Program-made: the position numbers and the translations under genes
Notes under the pieces: model-generated
What the model was told of the DNA's origin: nothing
Databases searched by the model: none
What the model saw: the letters and a program-made list of their open reading frames with translations, nothing else
Shown here: positions 9,453 to 18,033 of the stretch, one piece after another
Layout: every line of letters starts with the position of its first letter
Position numbering within the stretch: the stretch's first letter is position 1
Source: Stagnihabitans sp038231395
GTDB taxonomy: Bacteria; Pseudomonadota; Alphaproteobacteria; Rhodobacterales; Rhodobacteraceae
DNA: 64,000 nt
NCBI GenBank assembly: GCA_038231395.1
Contig: JBBRLL010000002.1
Span: forward strand, 62,001 to 126,000
Direction of reading: 5' to 3'

Positions 9453-10139
9453 TCAATCTATTAGGCGCTGGAGTCGCATATTTACCAACTCTGGCGACAC
9501 GAATTGAAGCGACTGCCGTAGTTTATTGCTGCTGTCGAACCAATAGACATTTTCAAACTGGATTGTGCGGTTTGCACAGGTTTCGCTGACGCGATGGGTG
9601 TCGTAGGATAATCCTAGGATCGTCAGAGCTTCGGCCCCAGACTTGGCGTAAGTGCAGTCAAACTCAAGAGATTTGCTTTGGTCGCCGCCATCCAGGTAGT
9701 AATAAACCCGACGAAAGGCCCCGACCGCGCTGCTGATCTGTGATTGATTCGGGGCTATTGATGTCATCATGTCATTGCCGAAGCCACGCGTGGCGACCAA
9801 AATTCCGTCTTTCAACGATATGGTCTCATGGGTGCCGCTTGCCCAAGTCTGAACCGGGCCGTTCTGACCATAGGGCGCCATGACTGAAATGTATTGAACC
9901 TTAGCTATTGCGACGCCGTAGAAAGGCGTTCCTGCCTGCACGAGAACGTTGCGCAACGCCGGATTTGCGGTCGGATCGGCGGGCGTGTCGGACTGACGAT
10001 GCCCAAGCGATCCCGCTGTAACCAGCAGTTGCTTGGCCAAGGGAATGCCCAATTGCGCGCTTGCCGTCTCCGGCGCGTTTCCGCAGCCAGACAGCATCAA
10101 GGCGGCGAGCAAGCCAAAAGCCGGGCGGATGTTTTTCAT
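9453..10139 (-). CDS. yjbF: YjbF-family outer-membrane lipoprotein
   Basis: A 228-residue predicted lipoprotein: the signal peptide ends in the lipobox LSGC, with the lipidated cysteine near residue 19. The mature part has the YjbF/GfcB-family features ISLKDGILVATRGFGNDMM and RRVYYYLDG. Family members occur in exopolysaccharide and group 4 capsule operons and act in the envelope in polymer secretion; the exact activity is not known. The start at 10139 overlaps the yjbH stop by ATGA, so translation is coupled. A slightly longer in-frame start at 10157 exists but would lie inside yjbH. The next gene is yjbE, 75 bp on. Confidence 0.85.
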   Translation of the reverse strand: MKNIRPAFGLLAALMLSGCGNAPETASAQLGIPLAKQLLVTAGSLGHRQSDTPADPTANPALRNVLVQAGTPFYGVAIAKVQYISVMAPYGQNGPVQTWASGTHETISLKDGILVATRGFGNDMMTSIAPNQSQISSAVGAFRRVYYYLDGGDQSKSLEFDCTYAKSGAEALTILGLSYDTHRVSETCANRTIQFENVYWFDSSNKLRQSLQFVSPELVNMRLQRLID

Positions 10140-12286
10140 TTCCACACCCGTCCCCACTGGTCATTTAGTCTTGTCTCGTCATAGCTGCGCAGAACATCGT
10201 AAAGACGTCCGTCAACGTTAAGCCGCGCGCCACCATCGCGCCCAATGGGGCGAATGACAAAAACTCGGTTTTGCCGCGTCGGTCTGCCCGACAGCCAGTT
10301 GATTGGGATCTGCAAGAAGATACCCTTGTCAAACGACCCTTCGCCAAAGTCCTTTGCCGACACATTGGTCTTGGTCGCAAACGCGCCGACCCGCCAGCCG
10401 TTCGTGAACTCGCGGATCACGGACAGCGTGGCACCGACATCCCCGGCAAGGTAACGTCCCACATCAACCTGCACGAAGTAGCCACGCGGCAAATCATAGT
10501 AACCGGAGATATGGCCGGTCATGACATGATAGTTGTATTCGCCGAACCCCAAGCCGCCGTCCGTGTCGCGCTGTGCCACATAGTTTACTTCTGCCCCAAC
10601 GGCCAGGTGGCTGTTGACCGGGCGCCACATGACTTCGGCGGAGACGCCGCCAAACATCTGTTCCAGATAGCCAGCGGTCACGCGACCAAACACGTTGGGC
10701 GCAAGACGGGAGTACCAGGCTCCTGTCAACGTCTCTACCTGAACGCCAGGCGAAGTGACATAAATGGAGGCATCCCTGCGGACAGGTTGCAACTTGGAAA
10801 CACTGTGGCCGCCCCTTTTGATGTCGCTGAGAACCAGCTTGGTCAGACTGCCGGACAAGATCAGTCCTGGCGCGAGTTCATAAGTGCCGGCCAACCTTAA
10901 CCCGACGCCGAATTGCAGCGGGTTGGCGGGGCTGAACAGAAATGTTCTGTCAAATGGAAGGAGCGACCATGTCAGCTTCGGATAAAGCTCCGGGTTGCGT
11001 TTTGTGCCGGGCAGGGGGGCGCCGGACTCGACGATCTGGGCTCTGGCGCGCAGGGCATTGCCGGCGTCTGGCGCAAACTCCAGCCGCTCCAGATCCGAAC
11101 GGTTGATCACCACTTTGGAGGCGCGAAGACCGTGATCCATCGGCACAATCTCAAAGGTTTCGACCGAGGAGGGCATTGCCTGGCTCATCGCGCGGGCGAC
11201 CCGACCGACAGCCTGCGCGGTGGCGTCATAGCTCGCGTTACGGAAGCTGACTTGTGCCGTTGTGGCCGTCAGCCCCAGCGATTCAACGACAATGCCGGTC
11301 CCCTCAAGGTTGGCTTTCAACGAACCGAACAGGATGTCCTGGGCATTGGCAACCTCCGTCCAGCCGGTGGACCATGACGCCGGATCAGATTTTTGCGACG
11401 GGCGCACCTTTACAGGCTCCGGCCCCGGACCGCCGATGCCGCCCGATGGCCGCTGCGCCGGATTGACATAGAATGTCAGATTAAAGCCCAACTCGCTGCC
11501 GTACATATAATAGCCGCCAAGCCGAAGTGACGGGTTGACCTGATATTCCACGCCAAAGTTGAACGGCGAGCGGCGCTGGAAGGTTTTGTGTCGACCGGCC
11601 TCCTCACTGTAGATGTCCGACGAGTATTCGGCTTTCAGGGTCAGCCGGTCCGTGGCTTGGTACTCGACCCCGCCAAAGGCCGCATAATTGCCGTGAAACC
11701 ATTGTTTCACGTTCAAATTGCCACCAAAGCCGATGGTGATCGGGGGCCGCTTCCCAAGAGAGCCGAGCGGGTTTAAACTGCCAAGACGGCCAAACCCGAT
11801 GCCAGCCGTCACTTTCAGCCGATCATCAAAGGTCTTGGTCGCCGCGATATACTCGGCGGCGGACAGGCCGGTTCCGACAAAATCCTGCAGGCCGATGGTC
11901 ACCGCCGGAAGATAACTGCCTTCGGTGAGGATCTGATAGCTGATGTCAAAGTTCCGGTCGTAGTAGATCGGGAACAGATCAGCGCCGATGCAGGGGGAGC
12001 ATACGAAATTCTTCTTCCAATCGTGAATTGCGACGTAGCGGAAGGTACCGGAAAGCCGCGGCGTAATCTGAAACCGCAGGGAATTGCGGGCAATCGGGCC
12101 AAACCGCGAATGGTCCAGCGTCAGGAAACCATCAGGCTCCTGTTCGCCCGACGGCATGTCGATCAGGCCAGTTTGACCGGACAGGTTCACCGTTGGCCGC
12201 ATTTCTGCCTGGGTCGGAATGGCAAGCGTCAAGCAGACCAAAGCTGCCAGAATCCGCGTTGTGATCAGCTTGAATGATTGGGTCAC
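10136..12286 (-). CDS. yjbH: YjbH-family outer-membrane exopolysaccharide protein
   Basis: A 716-residue exported protein with a signal peptide cleaved after IPTQA (residue 27). It carries the YjbH/GfcD features: an N-terminal TVNLSGQTGLIDMPSGEQEPDG motif, many alternating amphipathic strands such as YDRNFDISYQIL and GFGEYNYHVMTGHISGYYDLPRGYFVQVDVGRYLAGDVG, and a C-terminal PINWLSGRPTRQNRVFVIRPIGRDGGARL. The family forms beta-barrels in the outer membrane and is needed for exopolysaccharide secretion or modification. It is the first gene of the H-F-E group; in E. coli the order is E-F-G-H. The 113-bp region upstream contains mutually exclusive inverted repeats. Confidence 0.9.
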   Translation of the reverse strand: MTQSFKLITTRILAALVCLTLAIPTQAEMRPTVNLSGQTGLIDMPSGEQEPDGFLTLDHSRFGPIARNSLRFQITPRLSGTFRYVAIHDWKKNFVCSPCIGADLFPIYYDRNFDISYQILTEGSYLPAVTIGLQDFVGTGLSAAEYIAATKTFDDRLKVTAGIGFGRLGSLNPLGSLGKRPPITIGFGGNLNVKQWFHGNYAAFGGVEYQATDRLTLKAEYSSDIYSEEAGRHKTFQRRSPFNFGVEYQVNPSLRLGGYYMYGSELGFNLTFYVNPAQRPSGGIGGPGPEPVKVRPSQKSDPASWSTGWTEVANAQDILFGSLKANLEGTGIVVESLGLTATTAQVSFRNASYDATAQAVGRVARAMSQAMPSSVETFEIVPMDHGLRASKVVINRSDLERLEFAPDAGNALRARAQIVESGAPLPGTKRNPELYPKLTWSLLPFDRTFLFSPANPLQFGVGLRLAGTYELAPGLILSGSLTKLVLSDIKRGGHSVSKLQPVRRDASIYVTSPGVQVETLTGAWYSRLAPNVFGRVTAGYLEQMFGGVSAEVMWRPVNSHLAVGAEVNYVAQRDTDGGLGFGEYNYHVMTGHISGYYDLPRGYFVQVDVGRYLAGDVGATLSVIREFTNGWRVGAFATKTNVSAKDFGEGSFDKGIFLQIPINWLSGRPTRQNRVFVIRPIGRDGGARLNVDGRLYDVLRSYDETRLNDQWGRVWK

Positions 12287-12332
12287 GAGATCCGGCCTTT
12301 TGAGGTCTTTTTCATCCTAGAACATGGCGGAC

Positions 12333-12393
12333 GCGTGGCAAACCCGTTTCTTGCCAGAAGTTTGGGTTTGCGGCAGTACTGCCACGCAAACGC
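12333..12393 (-). promoter_or_regulatory. Alternating stem-loop region between capD-like gene and yjbH
   Basis: Three short segments can pair in more than one way. Segment 12378-12393 pairs with 12364-12377 around the perfect 12-bp palindrome at 12372-12383, with a 2-nt bulge. Alternatively, 12364-12371 pairs with 12338-12345 (8 bp), and 12380-12387 pairs with 12333-12340 (8 bp). The structure sits just after the dehydratase stop and about 50-110 bp before the yjbH start on the same strand. It could be an attenuator, a processing site or an operator. Confidence 0.45.
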
Positions 12394-12399
12394 GCGGCT

Positions 12400-14331
12400 C
12401 TAACCCGACGTCGAAGCCTCAAAAGCAAAGCCCGGTGGGCTGCGTTGGCTCAGATCGCCGTAACCCTCCACATAGGTGCGGGCAACGGCGCGGGCGGCTT
12501 CGGCATCGCCGGTGGCCATCGCAATGCGCAGGGCCTGAAGCGCTTTGGCCATATCCAGTTCGGACAGGCTGTTTTCATGCGCCCGCAAGATTTTTGTATG
12601 TGGTGTGGTCAGAAGTCCGGCACCGATCAACAGCTCTTCGTGCATCTTTTCGCCGGGCCGCAAGCCGATCATTTCAATCTCGATATCGCCATCTGGCCGC
12701 GTTTCATCGCGTACGGTATAGCCCGCTGCATGAATCATCTGTTCGGCCAAGTCTCGGATCCGCATCGGCTTGCCCATGTCCAGCACGAAGACATCGCCGC
12801 CCCCATCGGTATCCGAGAAACTGCCCGCCAAAAGCACCAGATGCGCCGCCTCGGCGATGGTCATGAAATAGCGTGTGACGTCCTCATGCGTCAGGGTAAT
12901 CGGGCCGCCACGCTCAATCTGTTCCCGAAACAGCGGCACGACCGAACCGGAGGAGCCCAGAACGTTGCCGAACCGGACCATGGAAAACAGCGTTTTGCTC
13001 GAACGTTTGGCAAGATCCTGCACGACCATTTCGGCCAGACGTTTTGAGGCGCCCATTACATTGGTCGGGCGCACCGCCTTGTCGGTCGAGATCAAGATAA
13101 ACCGCCCAACCCCGGCCTCTTCGGCGGCATCTGCCAAAGTACGGGTGCCCAGAACGTTGTTGACCATGCCCGCGACGGGATTGGCCTCCACCAGCGGCAC
13201 ATGTTTATAGGCGGCGGCATGGACGACAACTTCGATTCCATTGTCGCCAATCGCCGACCGCGTGGCCCGCGAGTCGGTGACAGAACCCAGAACAGTGACG
13301 ATCTGCGTCTTGCCGATATCGGACCGCGCGCGAAGTTCGCGATCAATCTCGTACAGGGCCAGTTCACTTACATCGAAGAGAACGATTTTGCGGGGGGTAT
13401 AAGTCAGCAGTTGCCGACACAACTCTGACCCGATCGAACCACCGGCCCCCGTGACGAGTATGGAACGATCAGAATAAGCCTCTATCCCATTGGTGACCTT
13501 TTCGGACACCTTTTGACGACCAAGGAATTTCTCCGGTGTGACAGGTGCCAGATTATCCACCAGCGCCTCTGTCCCGACCAGCTGGGCGAAAGACGGCAAT
13601 GTCAGCACATCAAGTCCAAGCGACTGCAAGCGCCGTGCAATCTGCATCTGTTTTGGCGCCGAGGCCGACGGCATTGCCAACAGAACCCGGTCAATTTCTT
13701 TGTCGTGGACAATCTGCTCAATCTTGTCGGGCGACAAAACGCGCAAGCCCGCCACCGTCATCGTCTGCAAGTTTTCGTCATCATCAAGAAACGCCACAAC
13801 CACGATGGACTCGTGACTTTTCAGCGCTGCCGCAAGCTGGATCCCGGTGGTGCCTGCGCCATAAATCAGCACACGCCACCTGCGTTGACCCCAACGCAGC
13901 ACCAGAAGGTACAGATTGAGCATCGCCAGCCGAACCCCGACCGAGCCGGAAAAGAACAGGAAACCAAACATGCCCAGACCCACGGCCGGAAATGCCAGCC
14001 CCCGCTCAAGACACACACCCCACAGCGCCACGACCAGCATCGCCGAAAAACTGGCGGTGCGCAGGGCGGCAAGCGATTCGTAGGCCTTCAACCGGATGTG
14101 GGGGATGCCGAGCATCAACGACACAAGCGCTGCAATCAGCGGAAGGACGAAAAAGACATCAACAAGGTCCACCATTGCCGCGACTGGTGCAAAGGAAGAG
14201 TTCACCAGCATGACCGTGGCCAACAGGGCCAGCGGTGCCACGGCGATATCAATCAACAGGAAAACGAAGCGTTTGTGGACCCGGTTCAGTCGGTCAACCA
14301 GCGCGAAAAGACGGATACGAAGAAAACTCAT
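12400..14331 (-). CDS. Membrane-bound nucleotide-sugar 4,6-dehydratase (WbpM/CapD/FlaA1 type)
   Basis: A 643-residue polysaccharide enzyme. The N-terminal third has about four to five membrane helices, then a first Rossmann domain (VLIYGAGTTGIQLAAAL, near residue 155), then a second SDR domain with TGAGGSIGSELCRQ (near residue 295). The catalytic region reads ISTDKAVRPTNVMGASKRLAE: the Tyr of classical SDRs is Met (MxxxK), as in WbpM-type enzymes acting on UDP-GlcNAc. The C-terminal GLRPGEKMHEELL is diagnostic. It probably makes a 4-keto-6-deoxy sugar for repeat-unit synthesis. The start at 14331 is preferred over 14349 because AAGGA lies five bases upstream. Confidence 0.9.
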   Translation of the reverse strand: MSFLRIRLFALVDRLNRVHKRFVFLLIDIAVAPLALLATVMLVNSSFAPVAAMVDLVDVFFVLPLIAALVSLMLGIPHIRLKAYESLAALRTASFSAMLVVALWGVCLERGLAFPAVGLGMFGFLFFSGSVGVRLAMLNLYLLVLRWGQRRWRVLIYGAGTTGIQLAAALKSHESIVVVAFLDDDENLQTMTVAGLRVLSPDKIEQIVHDKEIDRVLLAMPSASAPKQMQIARRLQSLGLDVLTLPSFAQLVGTEALVDNLAPVTPEKFLGRQKVSEKVTNGIEAYSDRSILVTGAGGSIGSELCRQLLTYTPRKIVLFDVSELALYEIDRELRARSDIGKTQIVTVLGSVTDSRATRSAIGDNGIEVVVHAAAYKHVPLVEANPVAGMVNNVLGTRTLADAAEEAGVGRFILISTDKAVRPTNVMGASKRLAEMVVQDLAKRSSKTLFSMVRFGNVLGSSGSVVPLFREQIERGGPITLTHEDVTRYFMTIAEAAHLVLLAGSFSDTDGGGDVFVLDMGKPMRIRDLAEQMIHAAGYTVRDETRPDGDIEIEMIGLRPGEKMHEELLIGAGLLTTPHTKILRAHENSLSELDMAKALQALRIAMATGDAEAARAVARTYVEGYGDLSQRSPPGFAFEASTSG

Positions 14332-14472
14332 TGCGATCCTTGGTGCCATTTGATCAGCGGGAGCGTCGTTTGATGTTGCCCAACTACCAGTCCAATATTT
14401 TGGCTTACATATGGTTAAAGTACGGCTCTAGAAAAATTCCGACAAGTCTAACGGCATAAACCGGAGGCATAC

Positions 14473-15093
14473 TTACCCCCGGTTGCGCAGATTTATAGCA
14501 CGAAAAAGTGTTAACGCCATCAGACGAATGTCCAATAGCAGCGTTCTACGGCGTTGATAGATCAGATCGATCCGCGCTTTTCGCGGCACACAGCGCTGCA
14601 CGTAAACCGCGTCGGTCTGTTCGGGTGTGAGGCATGCGGTCAGTAGATGCTCCTCATGGAGGTGAAAAACCAACGTCGCAAGGCCCGTGACCCCCGGGCG
14701 GTTCTTCAGTACCTGCGCGTAGATTTCCGGAAAACGCTCCACATACAGCCGCAGCGGGGGACGCGGGCCAACAAAGCTCATATCGCCTTTGAGGATGTTC
14801 CACAGCTGTGGCACCTCGTCCAGCCGGTAGCGCCGCATAAAGGCTCCGGTCGCGGTAATGCGCCCACGTTTGTCGCCGCCGGACACCCCGACCTCTGGGG
14901 GCACGACCGTCATGGTGCGCAACTTCCAGAGGTAAAATGGGATACCGGGCGCGCGCATCCGTTCCGAGATGTAGAACAGCGGCACGCCCTCTTTGACAAA
15001 AAGCCACAACAGCAGAATGCCGAACGGCAGGGCCAAAAGGGCCATCAGGGCCAAGGCCAGCACAACATCCATCACGCGCTTTGCCGGGGTCAT
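14473..15093 (-). CDS. Initiating sugar transferase (bacterial sugar transferase family)
   Basis: A 206-residue polyprenyl-phosphate sugar-1-phosphate transferase (PF02397 type), the class that loads the first sugar onto undecaprenyl phosphate at the inner membrane. Seen motifs: N-terminal KRVMDVVLALALM re-entrant helix, PGIPFYLWKLRTM, RRYRLDEVPQLWNILKGDMSFVGPRPP and RPGVTGLA. The length is that of the short, catalytic-domain-only members. The start at 15093 overlaps the stop of the upstream SDR gene by ATGA; a GTG two codons earlier is an alternative. Together with the downstream dehydratase and the SDR gene it forms the biosynthetic part of the polysaccharide locus. Confidence 0.9.
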   Translation of the reverse strand: MTPAKRVMDVVLALALMALLALPFGILLLWLFVKEGVPLFYISERMRAPGIPFYLWKLRTMTVVPPEVGVSGGDKRGRITATGAFMRRYRLDEVPQLWNILKGDMSFVGPRPPLRLYVERFPEIYAQVLKNRPGVTGLATLVFHLHEEHLLTACLTPEQTDAVYVQRCVPRKARIDLIYQRRRTLLLDIRLMALTLFRAINLRNRG

Positions 15094-15974
15094 GGCCACA
15101 GACCTTTCAGGGCGTCAAGGTCGGCCACGACGCTTGCCGCCGTGGCGGGCTGCAGCGGAACCAGCGCGGCCAAACGGTCCAACGCAAGGGCCACCCTCGG
15201 GATCGCCCCATCCCGTGGCACACCAAAGCGCCAATCAGCACCAGCAGCCTTCAACAGGTCCGCCATCGCCAGCGCCGGAGGCTGTGCAACGTTCAGAATT
15301 GGCGGCAGCGGATCACCACGCAAGGCCCGGGCCACCAAATGCTCCAAAAACCCCGCCAAGGCATTCGGCCCGATGTAGGACCGTTGCGGCCCGCCCGGTT
15401 GCCCGGAAATCGGATCAAGCACAACCGGGCCGGCGCGCGCGGCAGACAGCAACGCATCGGCTCCTGCAAGGTTGCCAAGCCGCAGGATTGTCAATTTGCC
15501 GGGCGAAAGCGCTTCTTGCATCACCTGCTCTGCCGCCAGCTTGGCCCGTCCGTAATCACTGACCGGATCAGGCGGTTGATCTTCAGCGATCAGCGCCGCA
15601 GAAGGCCGATAGACCGCCACCGACGACATCAAAAACACATGACGCGCACCAATCGCCTGAACAGCCGCGCACAAGGCTTGGGCCGACTGGCAGTTTTCCG
15701 CCAATACATCAGGGCCTCCCCGTGTTTGCCCGGCCATATGAAGATAGACCGCATTGCTTGGCAAAGACGGCGGACCTGACTTGCCCATATCCCAAGCCAG
15801 ATCAATCCCTTGACCGTCATGCCGTGCTGACCACTGCACAGGTAAACCCGCGACGCGTCCCTGCCAGACGGCGCGCAAAGCCCTGCCGATCCGGCCATCC
15901 GACCCGGTAACCACTGTGCAGCCTTGCACCATCTGAAGATTATTCACAGAGTTATCCACAAGCTTTTTTGGCAT
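15090..15974 (-). CDS. NAD-dependent epimerase/dehydratase (extended SDR)
   Basis: A 294-residue extended-SDR protein. The nucleotide-binding motif is VVTGSDGRIGRALR (near residue 22), the active site is SSVAVYRPS followed by SDYGRAKLAAEQ (YxxxK), and a C-terminal substrate-binding half follows. It most likely reduces or epimerises a nucleotide-activated sugar for the neighbouring sugar transferase; a 4-ketoreductase for the product of the WbpM-type enzyme would fit, but this is inference. It is the first gene of a leftward operon and is divergent from the export gene, with 112 bp between them. An internal ATG at 15932 is possible; neither start has a good Shine-Dalgarno. Confidence 0.75.
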   Translation of the reverse strand: MPKKLVDNSVNNLQMVQGCTVVTGSDGRIGRALRAVWQGRVAGLPVQWSARHDGQGIDLAWDMGKSGPPSLPSNAVYLHMAGQTRGGPDVLAENCQSAQALCAAVQAIGARHVFLMSSVAVYRPSAALIAEDQPPDPVSDYGRAKLAAEQVMQEALSPGKLTILRLGNLAGADALLSAARAGPVVLDPISGQPGGPQRSYIGPNALAGFLEHLVARALRGDPLPPILNVAQPPALAMADLLKAAGADWRFGVPRDGAIPRVALALDRLAALVPLQPATAASVVADLDALKGLWP

Positions 15975-16086
15975 ACTCCGGAAACATTTGGTAAACTATT
16001 CCCATTCTGATTGACCCGCCAAGGCCTGCAAGTATGTAGTGCCAACAACAGGTCTAGCCCGGTTTGGGTCAGATTAGGAGCCTCGC

Positions 16087-17241
16087 ATGCGCGTTTCTAA
16101 CAGATTTGTCGGCAGATTTGTCGGCCAAGCCTTGGCTTTCGCTGCTTTGTTCGTTGGACTTGACGCCTGCTCCCCTCCACAAGACGTGGCTGACGTGGCG
16201 CAGGTGGTCAGAGGTTCCGGCGACGCTGATGCCACGTTCGCCGTGCAATTTGTCAACAAAGCGACCCTCCCGGCCATGGCGCACTGGCCAAACAGCCATC
16301 CCGCAGCAAACCGCCGTTGGATTCCGCAACAGCAAAGCGAACCCGACCCGCTGATCAAAGCGGGCGACAAGGTGAGTCTGGCCGTCTGGGACAATGACGA
16401 ATCCTCTTTGCTCAGCTCTCCGGGGCAAAAAGTGATTGCCTTGCCGGATCTGCGGGTGTCCAGCGCCGGCACAATCTTTATGCCCTATGTCGATGAGGTC
16501 TACATCGCCAAAATGACGGCCAGTGAGGCACGCAAAGCCATTCAGGCCAAGCTGTTGACGATTATTCCTTCTGCTCAGGTGCAGTTGAGCGTGGTTTCCG
16601 GCTCTGCCAACTCGGTACAGGTTGTGTCGGGCTTGGGCATCAACGGTTCAGTCCCATTGGTTGACCGCAATACCACGTTGACGACCGTGCTTGCACAGTC
16701 TGGTGGCGTGCCGGTGGCGATGATCAATCCACAGGTCAACCTGCAACGCGACGGCAAACTGTACCGGATCGCCGCCGATACGCTGCTGAACCATCCGGAG
16801 TTGGACACCACCCTGCGCGGCGGCGACAAGATCTTCATTCAACCCGATGAGCGGTATTTCCTCTCGCTTGGCGCTGCCGGGAAAGAGGCTTTGATCAACT
16901 TCCCGCGTGACAATATCACCACTCTGGACGCCATGTCGCTGGTCGGCGGATTGAATGCAGCGACGGCTGACCCGAAAGGCATCCTGATCTTGCGGAACTA
17001 TCCCGCGTCATCCGTTCGGGTTGACCCGAGTAAGGGGCCGCCAAAAAGCCGGATGATCTTTACGTTCAACCTGACGTCGGCCGATGGTCTGTTCAGCGCC
17101 GGTCAATTCCCGATCGAGGATCACGATCTGGTTCTGATCACGCAAAGCCCGCTGGTCAACACGCGGACCGTGCTGGGCTTTGTGACCAGTTTCCTCGGGG
17201 CGGGTCGGGCGATCTATTCCGGTGTCAATACGATCAACTAG
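16087..17241 (+). CDS. Wza-type polysaccharide export lipoprotein
   Basis: A 384-residue outer-membrane polysaccharide export (OPX) protein. The start at 16087 has AGGAG six bases upstream. The signal peptide ends at a lipobox-like LDAC (cysteine near residue 28). A Poly_export domain follows (DPLIKAGDKVSLAVWDNDESSLL ... GTIFMPYVDEVYIAKMTASEARKAIQAKL), then two SLBB-like ligand-binding domains (VQVVSGLGINGSVPLVDRNTTLTTVLAQSGG; ALINFPRDNITTLDAMSLVGGLN). It should form the outer-membrane export channel for the polymer made by the neighbouring genes. No Wzc, Wzx or Wzy gene is in the window. The signal peptide contains a perfect 12-bp tandem duplication (16102-16125, RFVG twice). Confidence 0.9.
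   Translation: MRVSNRFVGRFVGQALAFAALFVGLDACSPPQDVADVAQVVRGSGDADATFAVQFVNKATLPAMAHWPNSHPAANRRWIPQQQSEPDPLIKAGDKVSLAVWDNDESSLLSSPGQKVIALPDLRVSSAGTIFMPYVDEVYIAKMTASEARKAIQAKLLTIIPSAQVQLSVVSGSANSVQVVSGLGINGSVPLVDRNTTLTTVLAQSGGVPVAMINPQVNLQRDGKLYRIAADTLLNHPELDTTLRGGDKIFIQPDERYFLSLGAAGKEALINFPRDNITTLDAMSLVGGLNAATADPKGILILRNYPASSVRVDPSKGPPKSRMIFTFNLTSADGLFSAGQFPIEDHDLVLITQSPLVNTRTVLGFVTSFLGAGRAIYSGVNTIN
16102..16125 (+). repeat. 12-bp perfect tandem duplication in export-gene signal peptide
   Basis: Two identical copies of agatttgtcggc lie head to tail, in frame, and encode RFVG-RFVG in the positively charged part of the signal peptide. Confidence 0.8.
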
Positions 17242-17375
17242 ATGAAATCTTTCAGCGGGTTGTCGCGGCCATCTGACGTCTGCGCCAATCACCCTTCCTT
17301 TCCCTGCCGAAACGACCGGACCGCGCAAAATCCGCCATGCACCTGAAAATGGCGGCACGATCGGGATCAGTTTGA

Positions 17376-17852
17376 TCAAACCGGCCAGAAGAGCGCGTGT
17401 TGCAAGCACAGCCAGAAGCCAAGGGCAATCCAGGGGCCGAAAGCAATCTGGCTGGAGCTTCGATGGGTCAGCGCCCAGCACAGGCCACCAACAGACGCCA
17501 GTAGCATGACATAGGGCAGGCTTTGCCAGCCAAGCCAGGCCCCGGCTGCGGCGAAAAGCTTGGCATCGCCCAAACCCAAGCCTTCGCGGTTGCGGAGTCT
17601 GAAAAAGACTTCGCCAAAAACAGCCAGCAGCAAAAATCCTGCCCCGGCCCCGATCAGATGGCTGGAGAGGGTTTCTTTCGATCCGGTTGCCGCCACGCCA
17701 AGACCAGCGGCAACCAGAGGCAGGCTCAGATAATCTGGAATGCGCAGTGTTTTCAGGTCAATACGGGCAATGGCGTACAGATACAGGCCAATACCTGCTG
17801 ACAAGGCCACCGCCCCAAACCCACCGCCCGCGTGCAGCCAAAACTCAGTCAT
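17376..17852 (-). CDS. gspO: Prepilin peptidase, short form without methylase domain
   Basis: A 158-residue type IV prepilin peptidase (A24 aspartic protease). The two catalytic aspartates are seen in ARIDLKTLRIPDYLSLP (near residue 32) and in GLGLGDAKLFAAAGAWLG (GxGD motif, near residue 95), between hydrophobic helices. Full-length GspO/PilD enzymes are about 250-290 residues and carry an N-terminal cytoplasmic N-methylase domain with paired CxxC motifs; this one lacks it, so it would cleave prepilins without obvious methylation ability. Its likely substrates are the pseudopilins GspG, H, I, J and K encoded 2-10 kb away. It is divergent from the DUF4331 gene. Confidence 0.85.
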   Translation of the reverse strand: MTEFWLHAGGGFGAVALSAGIGLYLYAIARIDLKTLRIPDYLSLPLVAAGLGVAATGSKETLSSHLIGAGAGFLLLAVFGEVFFRLRNREGLGLGDAKLFAAAGAWLGWQSLPYVMLLASVGGLCWALTHRSSSQIAFGPWIALGFWLCLQHALFWPV

Positions 17853-17984
17853 GTCCGTCGATCCGCTCTTCCGCGCGCATTTCTTTGTCGGCCCTGAAAC
17901 TTTCCAACACCAGCCTCCGTACCTTAAACAGAACCAATCCTGAAGCGGCGCAAGGATTGAAACGGCCGAACCTGTGTTTGGCTG

Positions 17985-17996
17985 GTTCTAAAGAAC
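17985..17996. promoter_or_regulatory. 12-bp palindrome upstream of DUF4331 gene
   Basis: gttct and agaac flank a 2-bp centre, 38 bp before the start of the DUF4331 gene and in the shared 181-bp region with the prepilin peptidase gene. It is a possible operator; no assigned regulator. Confidence 0.25.
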
Positions 17997-18033
17997 ACGA
18001 GTTTGGCAATGTGCCCCCAACACGGAGAAAGTT

